From Drosophila miranda (Eukaryota > Arthropoda > Insecta > Diptera > Drosophilidae): a stretch of DNA of 64,000 nucleotides. Under the pieces are notes generated by a model, which was not told where the DNA came from, did not search any database, and saw nothing but the letters and a program-made list of their open reading frames with translations. Within the stretch, counting starts at the first letter, position 1; each line of letters starts with the position of its first letter. Shown piece by piece: positions 53,502-64,000 of the stretch. A program made the position numbers and the translations under genes. The DNA lies in NCBI RefSeq assembly GCF_003369915.1, contig NC_046676.1, positions 17,032,001 to 17,096,000 of the forward strand. Direction: 5' to 3'.

Positions 53502-56231
53502 GTGAGTAAACATCATCAGCTCCATCGATATCTGCGACTGCGACTTTATTGTGGAGAGCCAGGCGCAGGTGGACTGCTAGAGAAATTAATTGCAGTGCTT
53601 TTGGTTAATGAAATAGTTGCACAAAAACCCGATAGTGTGGGCTGAGGTCACGGGAAGGGGCTAGCACAGAGGCAGAGGCCGAGGAAGAGGCGGCGGCAGA
53701 GGCCCAGGCGGTGGCGATGGCAGAGGCGGCGGCAGAGGCAGAGCCAGTGGCAGAGGCGGCGGCAAAGGCCGAGGCACAGCCAGTGGCACACAAAAAAAAA
53801 GGACAATTTCCCAAGTGACGTCAAAACAATTACGTGCAAAAATACGCTTGATAATAAAATGAAGTGCGATGCCCCACAGTGTCGGTGGGCGGGCGTTTGG
53901 GGGTGTGTGGCTCTCCTCTGAAATGCTGGAACGTGTTCAAGTGTTGACTTTTATAAATTGTGCAGTCGTTTCTCTTGGACTGGGGGCTGGGGGGCTGGCT
54001 CCAGGTCCAGGTCCAGGTGAAAATGTGTTGGCGTGCGCCCAACTTGGTCAGCAATTAATTACGCCTGCAAGATGGAACGACAGACAGAGCCCCATTGAAT
54101 GTCTGATGTTTTTAAACCCCATTTAGGGATGCCAATCCAGCTTTAACAGGCCTCCAGCGAGAGCCCGGGCCCGACTGCCGCCAAAGGACATTCCAGCGGC
54201 TGAAGAAGTGTCCGCCTTGGGGCGCTCAAATAATTGCAGGCTCCTCTTTCGGCCGCAATTAATGCCAAAGATTAATTATACGCATGGCTGGCTACTCCGC
54301 GTGGGCTTTGGGTGTTTTGAAATATATATTTTTGAGGCCAGAAGGAAAAAAAGAAAAAAGGGTATGCGGCCTGCTCCTAATGAGTGGACATTAGCCGACA
54401 CTCTGGCCAGGAGTTGGACAACTTGAAGCATATTTTAAGTGACTGCAATGTGGTATTGATGGGTTCCAGGCAACAGATGTGGCACGATGGCGGGCGCCTT
54501 GGGGGGGGGCACCATAAATCTTGGCGCTGTCTTGGCGCGGCGTATTAACATCCCATGTGTAAAAATGTCAACTCGGTAGGGCGGGGGGGAAAACTACTTC
54601 AAGGGCTTCAGTCAGAAACAGAGCCACGCCAAGGAAGGGTCGGGCGAGGGCCCTCTCGAGAGGGAGAGCAAGGCGTATGATTTATGTTTGCAGGGATTAT
54701 CCTTATTCCATTAAAGCAAATAAATAAGCGACGGCTGTCGCTCTCCCATCATTAGAGAATACAAAGCCCATTAATTGCATATAAAAACCTCCAGAGGAAA
54801 CATTAAAGGCACTATCTGGGAGGACCCCGGCCCAGCCAGGGCGACAATTTCCACATACCTTCGAGGACAACAGCAGCTCCAGACGTTTACTTGGTCGTAT
54901 TAAGTAATAAAAATGTTGTAAACGACACGAAATGGAAGTAGAAAAGTGCCAGGGAGACTGGCAACACGGCGTATTAAATATTATAAAAGGCTATTTACAA
55001 ATCTCGTATAAAAACCACACGGCGGAGACACCCAGCCACCCAGCCATGTGGGTGGGGTAAAGCAAAACCAACAACACCAGAGGCCGAAGGGCTTAATACC
55101 CTGGCAAGACGTGTCCTGGCAATGGGATCCATCCTTGACGGCGTTCCAAGCCTTTACTCAAAATAATCATACCCTCTGGAGACGCGTTGATAATTGTGGT
55201 AGAATTAAAAGATTTGGCCAGGTCGTTGGCACAGGATTTGTTTGCTCGGAGCGGACTCCGGCAGGTAATTAACATTCGGGCCAGAGCGGGATGGCACACA
55301 ATTAAACCCTGATTTATGGCCAAGATAATAAACGGAAACAATGTCAGGCCCGGAGAGCAAACAACAGTTCATTCCGGCGGGGAGGCTTCTTTATTTTATG
55401 GGAGGTGGGAGGGGGGGGGAGGTCTTTCGATAAAAGCTTTTTTTAATAAACCAATTTCAGAGCTCTGATCCAAATTTGTTGTTGTTGGACCTGCCTTCGA
55501 GTGTGGCTCCTAACTGCAGTCGAATCGCATGGCACCTTCCTGTTCCCCCGTTCCCCTCTCGGGGGACAGGCCCATGCATTTTTAATGGCTCGTTCTTTTT
55601 CTGGGCCCACGCGTATCATTTATTGATTGACTACGGTTGTGCGGAGGCCCCATTAATGTTTAAAACACTTCAAAATTGTGCCTTATTGGCGCGTGCATGT
55701 ATGATTTATGGCGTCCCAGCGAGCAGGCGTCAATCAGGAGGAAAATGAAGCAATCAGAGTGGAGCCGCGGTGGAGCCGAGCAGAGGGGGGAACAGCGCCG
55801 GCGACGGCTTGAGCAGTGAGGACTCCAATCAAACTTTTCCAATAAAGTCTTTAGCCTAAAGACAGTGGATAAATCACGCAATCAGCCAGTGAAAAGGGCT
55901 GCTCTGCGCCGACAGCTTCCGACATAATTTATGGCGTGCTTTAAACTTGCTGCCCAAAACGACTCTCTGGCGGATACACGGATACCCGGATGCCCGTACA
56001 ATGCGGCCGTACGGATGAATCGAAAATCGAGGGCCAACGATTGCACCGTTGAGACCACGATGCGTATACGTAATAATGGGCGAGAACAGACAATCAACAT
56101 GGAGTGGGGTGTGGGGGGTGTGGGAGGTTGCGGGGGAGGTTGGGGGGCTCCCTGCATAGTTTGTTGTTAATAAAAAAGAAAAAGGGCGGCCAAGCAAATG
56201 AAAAATACTTTTCACCATCTCCCCACATGCA

Positions 56232-56264
<33 letters not shown>

Positions 56265-57925
56265 GTGTTGGGCAAATTGACTTAATCTAAAATAAAAGTT
56301 TAGTGTGGCACACAGTCATGGGCTCCTTTTACTGCCAGAGGAGTAAGGAAAGGACTAAGGACTATCGCCAGAGAGCGGCGGCGGCAGCATGTTAATTTCC
56401 CAGGAAACGCACGATAAAGTTGAATGCTTTTTCAAAAAACTATTTTAGGGGGCTGGGGCAGAGGCTGTGGCAGGGGCAGAGACTGTGGCAGGGACTCCTG
56501 GAGCCCAACATCACATTTTGTATGGAATCTAGCAGGTTGGATGCTTCCGAATCGAATCAAATAAAAAGGGGCAAAAACTTTTAATAAGGAAATAAATTGT
56601 ACGAAAACGCTGAAAAGGCAACAAGATTTACGATGCACAAAAGATAAATTTCCCAACAACAAAAAAACTTCAAATGAAATGGCAATTCATTTCGTGCCCC
56701 GTACGTCTATGCCGCACACATCTGCATAACGGCGGTGGGGGAGGGGGGAGGGGAGGGCAATTACATTTAAAGGATCATAAAAAGTGCTGCCGATGTAGAG
56801 CTCAAACCGAATATTGGGTGCTGTACGTGATAGGAGAGGGAGAAGGAGATGGAGCTGGGGGGGGAGCCTCGGAAAAACCGCATAATTTCGGTAATACAAA
56901 CACCACTCTCTGGCGATGATTTTCCACTGGCCTGCAACGCGGTGCCTCCCCCTGAGAGACGTTCCAACCAGGCTGTTTGCTCTGCGGCTCGGATTGCATT
57001 ATCTGCCATTATTTACGGTGCCTCCTGGCCGCTGGAAATTAAATATTTTCGTATGCTGCAAGCACGCACTCGGTTTTTACTCAGTTTTCACTCAGTTTTC
57101 ACTCAGTTTTTGCTTTCATTTGCATTCGCATTTGCTTTTGCTTTTGAATAATTATATGCTCTGGCTCTCGTTTTCATTTTATTTAAGATTTGCAATTGCG
57201 GTTCTCGGTAATTAATTAAAATATTCAATGCCCGCAGCCGGGTCTGTCGCTGACCCTTGGCCCTTGGATCCCAGCCGCGTGGGGGATTATTTTTGGGGAC
57301 AAGAAGCAGGCCCTCCAGGCCCTCCAGGCCCTATCTCTGGCATTCATCTCCCATCTGACGGGCTTGACTTAATTCTGGCTGCTGCCTGCTGCCTGCTCCG
57401 GCCTGCCCGTTTTGTCAGCTTTATAATTAAGGCAAAAGTTAATTTTTTTTTTTCGGCCATGCTTGTAGTGTGTCGTGCCCCAGCCCCAACCCGAGCCCCA
57501 GCCCCAGTCCCAGTCCCAGCCCCATCCCGAGCCGGAAAACTCATTATTTTTAAATGGAACTCTTGCTTTGTGGCGCTCGACGATGATCCCAGTCGCAATT
57601 AACTCAAGAAAATAATGTTGCGGCAATGACGAGCAGAAATGTTATATTTCAGCGCCGTTTTTCTAGCCCCCCCCCGCCGCCGCCCTCTGCTCGGCAGAGT
57701 CTGGATAAGATTGGGATGCTGGCCTGCATGCACTTGTGCCCCCATCTCGAGCCCCTATGGCCCTGTGTGTGCCTGCTCTATTGTCCCCCAATAATTATAT
57801 GTAACAAGATGGGGGGAGCAGCAGAGCAGGCTCGATTTCCAATGGGGCACAGAGAGCTCTTTGAGCGGCTGCCAGCCAAGGGTTCAGGTAATTGAAATGT
57901 TTGTGTGCGGGCACAGGGGGAAGGA

Positions 57926-57945
57926 GGGGGGGGGGGGGGGGGGGG
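57926..57945. repeat. Poly(G) tract
   Basis: Twenty consecutive G, the longest uninterrupted run in the window. Confidence 0.9.
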
Positions 57946-58356
57946 CAGGGTCCTGTACACAAGTTTAATGAACCCCGCATGCATGGGCACCGCCCGTTCC
58001 CCTTCATTCGAGCTCATAAATGCTTGCATGCTTCTACGAATTGCTTTGCTGGGATTTGCGTTATTTAACCCTGCCACAAACACACACCCACACACACACA
58101 CACCCACACATACAGACATTCCTACAGATGCTGTCGCTGGTGCTCTCTCCAATTCCATGGTTATGGCCACCAGGGGAATTGCGTTGCGTCACACCCGTCG
58201 TATACGCAACATTTCCGCCCCTTTGCTTATCGCTGGAGAACTTGCTTTGAGCCATGCCAAAACCAGACCAAGACCAAGCCAATCAATAATATGCAAATCT
58301 TTGCCACTTCTTTTGTTGCCCTTTAAAGTTCTCGAGTCGAACAGCTGCGGGGGGGG

Positions 58357-58376
58357 GGACACTCCTTCGAGTGTCC
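58357..58376. repeat. Perfect hairpin with 8-bp arms next to a G run
   Basis: GGACACTC and GAGTGTCC flank a 4-nt CTTC loop, directly after a poly(G) run. Confidence 0.7.
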
Positions 58377-60667
58377 TTCGTGGGGGAGTAGCACCCATTT
58401 CCATCCGAAATTAGCACCTTTTCTGCTGCTGCGTTGCAGTCCAAGTCCTGCCATAAAATGCGTATATTTGTTGCCCCACCCCGCCCCCAGTAGCCCCCCC
58501 ATATTAGTTCAATAGTCTTGTCTGTCCAAAGCCGTGGCCCGAGGCGTGCTCTAAGCTCTAAGCTCTATTGGTTTGCCCCTGATTTGGCCTCCATATATTC
58601 TGCCACCAAATCCCCAGCCTTCACTATTCTCTGATCGCTTTTTTGGACCTACACACACACACAAATATCGTTGCCTGTTTTGCGGTTGTTTGGCCAGGCT
58701 CTGGAATCGCCTTAGGAAATATATTGACGCTGGCAGCGGCCCGAACCAAACCAAAACCAAACACGTTCGGTGAAGGGTGGTGGGGGGGTTTGGGTGGGGG
58801 GCGGCCCATGTTTTACTGCAGTTTTTGTTAGGAGTTTTATGTGGCCATCTATAGACGCGCGCCCGACAGCCGGCTGGGACTGGCCCTGGCTCTGGCTCTG
58901 TCCCTGGCTCTGGCTCCACCACAATGGGCCTCCCTATTCTTTTTTTTTTGCTGTGTTGCTTAGCTGTAAAAATCATTTTATGAGTTTGCATAAAATTTTG
59001 TGGTTTTCACGCCCATGTTTATTGGACGCTGCAGCATATGCCGCCATTGTCGGGCACGTTGTCATCTATTGATTTTATTTTTTACCCCCCAATGCCAGAT
59101 GGAACTTGCTGGAATACAATTTTTGTGTGTGTGTCCAGCATGCAGTGCGACTTTCTCTCTAGAAATGCAGTTGGCTTTGGCCTTTAAAGGCCCTTCGATG
59201 GAGGATAATACGGCCCATTAAATGATTTGGCCATCAGGCAGGCAGCACTTCCCAATCGCACCTGTATCCTGGTCTCCCCCCCTCCATTCTAATGGGCCAG
59301 AATTTTAATAAGCGTTCATTAGGCAGCCCAGGAAGCCAGGAAGCCACTCTTAGTTTATCTGAACGAAATTCGGCTTCGATTCGGCTTCGATTCGAGACAC
59401 GTCTGCGGCCTGGGCGTTGGCTTAAATCCCAGCCAGGGAAAACAATTAATATACGGCGTATGCAACAATAACCTTTTGTTTTTAGTGCCACTCCAGAGCA
59501 GGCCAGGGGGGGGGTTGGTTTAGTGCGGTGCGCCCTGCAGGTAAAATAAATTATTATTTATTACGGTCATTAGAGCTTAATGGCGGCGGCAATGGGCAGC
59601 GGACCCGGCCGGGCCGCGGACTTCCGCCGCTTAATCGAAAGCGAAAGCGAAACATTTGCGGCCGGACAACCTTTCTGCCGGAGTCCCTGAGTGTCCCAGG
59701 TCCCTTCTTTTGAATGGCAACCGGTTAGCATTATGTGGCCTGCGTATTGTCCTTGAAACGGAGGCCCAGAAACAAAACCGAAAATAAAGAAAAGAATGCC
59801 CGAATGCCCGAATGGCCGAAAGAAATCCGGCATGGAAAGCGTTTATCGTAAATTCAAGTCGTTATTATCTGGCCGGAAGGTGTCGGCGTGTGGGAAATAT
59901 TTATGCATTGCCAAAAGTTGTGGCCCGGGCCCCATCATAAATATGCTGGTGGCACACAAACAAAAACGGGTGGTGTGGGGGGGGGGGGGGTTGCCCGCAA
60001 GCCCTTCCAGGGAGAGGCATATTAATGGTGCTCCGCCTGACACATTGTAAATTCAAATGCATTTCTCACGCTCAGCCCGAGGAGGGCCCAAAACTTGGCC
60101 CAAAGCTTTCACCGCAAAGTGAAAACAATCAATCACCGCACACACACATGCACACACGCACACAGATATGCAACGCCTGGAGGCGATATTAATTTCATGC
60201 ATTTATGAAATACGGCCAGCGACAATTTGCATAAAACAGGGGGGGGTCCCAGATTACGAGAGAGAATGAAGGAGTTCTGCTATCCGCCAGGCCTGGAAGC
60301 TTGGGGCCTAAACTGTTGGACTAAAGCTGATATTATTGACTGTTGATGGGGCCTCAAAGGGGCCTCAAAGGGGCCTCAAAACACGCAACCCTTCAGGCCG
60401 AAAGCCTACACTTATTTATCACCTGGGAAAGGATCCTCCCCTGCATGGCAAGGAGTTTGAAAGTGTGGAAATTCTCCAACATTTGAGGGCATTGAAAGGA
60501 CAGAGAGCATGGGTCACTGGATCAGCTGGAGGAATACCTTAAACCCCATCAAAGTCTTGGGGGGGGCCCCCCGCCCTGGTGCTCGCTGCGATCTGCGCGA
60601 ATTTATGTGCCTCGTGTGTGTCTCGAGTTTATAATTTCTGACACAAAATTACATGCACTTTTCCCCC

Positions 60668-60670
<3 letters not shown>

Positions 60671-60726
<56 letters not shown>
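60671..60726. repeat. (TG)28 microsatellite
   Basis: Fifty-six bases of uninterrupted TG, the longest dinucleotide array in the window. Confidence 0.95.
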
Positions 60727-60727
<1 letters not shown>

Positions 60728-62799
60728 ATGTAATTGCGCCTGTAGTGGTGGTGTGTGCTGGCACAAGTTTTCTTTGCCTCCGCCTCTGCCCCTGCCGCCT
60801 CCTCTTTGATAAATGCGCATAATTTCAGTAGTTTTTCCTGAAGGAGCGCTTCCCTTGGCAGTTCAGGACGGAGGTGTGTGTTTGTGTGTGTGTGTACTTG
60901 CTGCTGCGCTTTATTGTTCGCAGTGCCGCGTTAAACATTATCCCGGATGGTTGGATGGCTGGCAAGGATGGCTGCCTGGCTGCCTGGCTGCCTGGTTGTG
61001 CCTTCAGTTGAGTTGTCTTGGGCGCGAATTATGAAGACGATTACATGACTTTATGGGTGAAACTATATGTACTGCATACTCTACATGTGTGTGTGTGTGT
61101 GTGTGTGTGTACGTGCCACTGGTGTCATGGTGGGCGTGCCAGCGGGGGCGTCTCCACATATTTATGAGCAGTGTGGCGCTGCGACATCGCCTGTCGCTGG
61201 CTTAATGAAATACCTGCCAAGATTTATGTGCCCGAAAGACACACGTGGAAGCGGGTGGAAAAAAAGCAGACGAAATTAATTTTCTATGAAAACAGTGCAG
61301 TCACGTATTATTGGGAGTGCTGCAACAAGGATAAGCCTGCCCAGAGACTAATGATTCGGTGACATTCGAAGATTAGTTTGGGGATACAGAATTTTACATA
61401 TGCCGCCAGCTGGGGGCCACACCCTCCGTTCACCTGTTATCCTGTCGGAAGGGGGAGGGGGTGGGGTGCCTCCTGCTACGTGTATTGTGTTTTTCTTTAA
61501 TTGTTTAGAAAATAAATCAGCGAACGGGGAAATAAGTTGACAGCACAACACATGAAATAAAAACGAGCGACCCAGCCACGAAAATGGAGCAGTCAGTGCA
61601 GGCGGGGAGCATCGAGCGGAAACGGAACTAACAAAGCACAGAACCAACCCCCCCCCCACCCCAACCCCACCACCCCCTGCCAAAACTCAACGGCAAAAAG
61701 TAGGAAAAACGAAGCGAAGCGAACGGAAAAGCAAAATTGCCAAACTAAAACTTTGCTGCAGTCACGACAGAAAATGGCACAAAAAAAAAGGCACAAGGAA
61801 GGAAAACTCTGCACGAACAAGGGGGATTTTGGGGGGGGTGGCACACACACACACACACGGGGGGGGGGAGGAGGGTTGTAACAATACCTAGGCGATGGCT
61901 GGGAAAACTTTGGTTCCTTTTCGGAGCCTGTAACAAGCGTGGCAAAGCACAAAACAATTTACGAAAATTTGTACAATTTCTAAACTTAAATAAACACCAC
62001 GAATAGTTTTATTTTTATTATTACTGCCACCATTTTTCTTCCCCCCCCCACACACACAGGGAAACGAAGGGCCACCCCTCCCCCCCCTCCCTTGGGGTGG
62101 GGCGCCTTCCTGCTAAGCGGCCTGTCGTCGACACTGTCGTCTCTGCTTAGCAATTAAAGCATTTAATTAAAGCCAAATGAGCAGCGGGTTGAGGGGGCGC
62201 GCCAGACAAGCAATGTCCTGGAATAACTCAAATGTGGCCAATGCACTTTTTAGTGGCAAATTAACAAGCGCAAAACTTGAGACCAGGCCCGGCTGGGGCA
62301 TGCCGGAGCGATGGGGCACAGCGGGCCAAATTGAAAAACTTTTTCAACTTGCAAGTTTCGCTCTCCTTTAAATGTTGCCAACAAGTTGAACGGCCCGGCC
62401 AGGATTCATTGCAGCCCCGCAGGCAAACAAACAAGTTTGGGCACAGCCCCGTGCCCCGTGCCCCGCGCACCGTTGCGTATGCGTAATGTGTGTCAGTTTC
62501 CAGTAAAGATTCATTTGCCTGCATTCTGAAAAGTTGCTGCCAAAACGGCATGAATGTGTCTCAATGGAGGGAAGAGATAAATAGATATTATAGAATATAG
62601 AGTTTGAGTAAACCAGCAATGGGGCACCTTTTCACCTAGGGCGACGTCAGTGTACATCTATTACGAATAACCCAGACCCTATTCCACTCCATATATCCCT
62701 GCAATTTGTAGATAATAATGTGGCGTCGTCCTCTGGGGTGAGGACCATCCCCGCTCTCAGAGAGACAGCCGCTAGAAGGAGATAGTACTGCCTACTGAC

Positions 62800-63072
62800 A
62801 AAAGGATGGTCCCCGAAAGAGAGCCGATGATGGGACGCCCGCCGCTTGTTTCCTTTGAGTCCTTTGATAGCCTCGGATCGAAAATCCAGCAAAGGGATGG
62901 TCTTTGAAAGAGAGCACATGATGGGACGCCTTCCGCTTGTTTCCTTTGAGTCGTTCTATCGCCTCGAAGCAGAAATCCAGCAAAGGGATGGTCCTCGAAA
63001 GAGAGCAGATGATGGGACGCCTTCCCCTTGTTTCGTTAGAGTCCTTTGATCGCCTCGCATCAAAAATCCAGC
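62800..63072. repeat. Tandem repeat, 3 x 91 bp
   Basis: Units start at 62800, 62891 and 62982, each with the form AAAGGGATGGTC ... GAAAGAGAGC ... GATGGGACGCC ... TTGTTTC ... CAAAAATCCAGC, with scattered substitutions but no length change. A fourth unit breaks off after AAAAGGTC at 63073. The period is not a multiple of three, and reading frames across units shift, so it is not protein coding. It may be a young satellite-like array or the internal repeat of a transposable element. Confidence 0.9.
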
Positions 63073-64000
63073 AAAAGGTCTGCCATTTCCCTTCTCAAAT
63101 CATCAATTTTTGTGCTTGTGGCTGCTGCAGAGGCCCAAAAGTAGCCCAAACGTAGTTTTGCTGAAACACATTTTGGGCTCTCCCTTTGTCGGACAGTGTA
63201 ATCGACAAATACGTGAATGCATTTAAAATTGATGGAAATTTTGATGCAGGCCGCATCAAATTGGTCAATTATTAAGGCCGCAGGAGGCTGTAAATAAAAA
63301 TGGTGAAAATTAAAGCCATTCAAGTGCAGTGCAGCGGAAACGGAAACGGAAATGTGCGCAAAACAATTACCCGAACACCAGAGAGCACCAGACACGCACA
63401 TGCAGAATGGCCAGAGATACATACGGATGGCCCCAGCGTACGAGTACGGGGGGTACGGGGGGGGTACGGGGTGGGTACGGGGGCACTTAAGGGGTAAATT
63501 TATATAATGCGCATTTTTATGCAGGCACTCAAGTGAAATGGCAATCGAAAATGCGTTACGCGCCATTGCCGCCCCATTCGGATTCGTGAAGAATCCCCGG
63601 CCACAATGCCGGCCACAGAATGGACATTGTTACGGCTTGCTGCCACGCCTCGTTCCGCCCCGCCCCGCAGGGCTAATCACGCCGCAGGCCAATGTAATTG
63701 CGATAATTTCGAAATGCCAATTAAAAGGTCGCAGAAAATTGATTTTCGGCAGCAGGAGATTCCAGCGGCAACCCCCCTGGTGTGCTTGGCAGTCCATCAC
63801 ATCAATCATACGCCGTGGGGGTCGCCGAATCCCCGAATCCCCGAATAAACATCTAAATAATATAGCAGCGCTGGCAATTACAGTCGACAGTAATACACGA
63901 TCCTGGCACATGCTTCCTTGGGCATCTGTGTGGCCCTCTCTGAGGTTTGGCATGCCGTTACATTTCCGACAGCAACAACATTGGAGTGCATTATGCAGCA
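63073..64000. other. Right-edge noncoding DNA
   Basis: No gene is supported. It includes a TACGGGG-type repeat (about 63445-63481) and AT-rich spacer. Confidence 0.5.

Larger units (their letters stand above)
53502..62799. other. Noncoding interval right of the candidate microexon
   Basis: No gene is supported. It contains a GAGGCGGCGGCA-type repeat (about 53662-53785), a 14-bp palindrome CCCTCTCGAGAGGG (54651-54664), TG microsatellites (about 56231-56260, 60671-60726 and 61086-61110), a 20-nt G run (57926-57945), CCCCAG repeats (about 57479-57525), a hairpin at 58357-58376 and three GGGGCCTCAAAG units (60347-60381). Long ORFs here follow simple repeats. Confidence 0.5.

Noticed and set aside
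53605..53839. Ala/Ser-rich ORF over the GAGGCGGCGG repeat
   Set aside because: All frames over this simple repeat give low-complexity peptides; no start or splice context supports translation.
62792..63072. Repeat protein encoded by the 91-bp array
   Set aside because: The 91-bp period shifts the frame at every unit, so consecutive units cannot encode the same motif.

Overview
This is a euchromatic Drosophila window. It most probably comes from the obscura group (pseudoobscura, persimilis or miranda), Muller element C. The evidence is a pair of alpha-amylase genes that each keep one short intron, a third truncated Amy copy beside them, and neighbouring odorant receptors that read as the orthologues of D. 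melanogaster Or42a and Or42b. Species assignment is inference. Short introns (61-112 bp), abundant CA/TG microsatellites and AT-rich spacers with GC-rich coding exons also fit Drosophila.

Layout. Positions 1-2.6 kb are spacer with no supported gene. Amy1 (+, 2958-4503) and Amy2 (-, 7232-8783) are convergent, almost identical 494-residue secreted alpha-amylases. Both have TATA promoters and a shared upstream element with a GATA site. After 3.8 kb of spacer lies Amy3 (-, 13449-14772), a relic with two large internal deletions, flanked exactly by a 19-bp direct repeat. Next come an intronless DNAJC9-like J-domain gene whose HPD motif reads HPG (+, 15234-15887), an intronless tetraspanin-like gene (-, 18499-19278), two tandem Or42a-type receptors (+, 21087-22442 and 23829-25180) and one Or42b-type receptor (-, 25580-26958). 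All three receptors have three exons with conserved intron positions.

From 27 kb to the right edge I find no protein-coding ORF that looks real. The 32.3-33.4 kb stretch looks like a 5' untranslated exon ending in a strong splice donor. At 53472-53501 a 30-nt segment has a near-ideal acceptor, branch point and donor and is a candidate microexon. The simplest reading is that 33-64 kb is intronic sequence of a long + strand gene whose main coding exons lie beyond the window. This interval is rich in poly(G)/poly(C) runs, TG/CA microsatellites and short minisatellites, and it carries a 3 x 91 bp tandem repeat at 62.8-63.07 kb.

The genes are not an operon. Two gene families (starch digestion, fruit-odour detection) have each expanded locally. 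The most unusual signals are the structure of the Amy3 insertion, the coincidence of Amy1/Amy2 homology with the transcription unit, the HPD-less J-domain gene and the candidate microexon.
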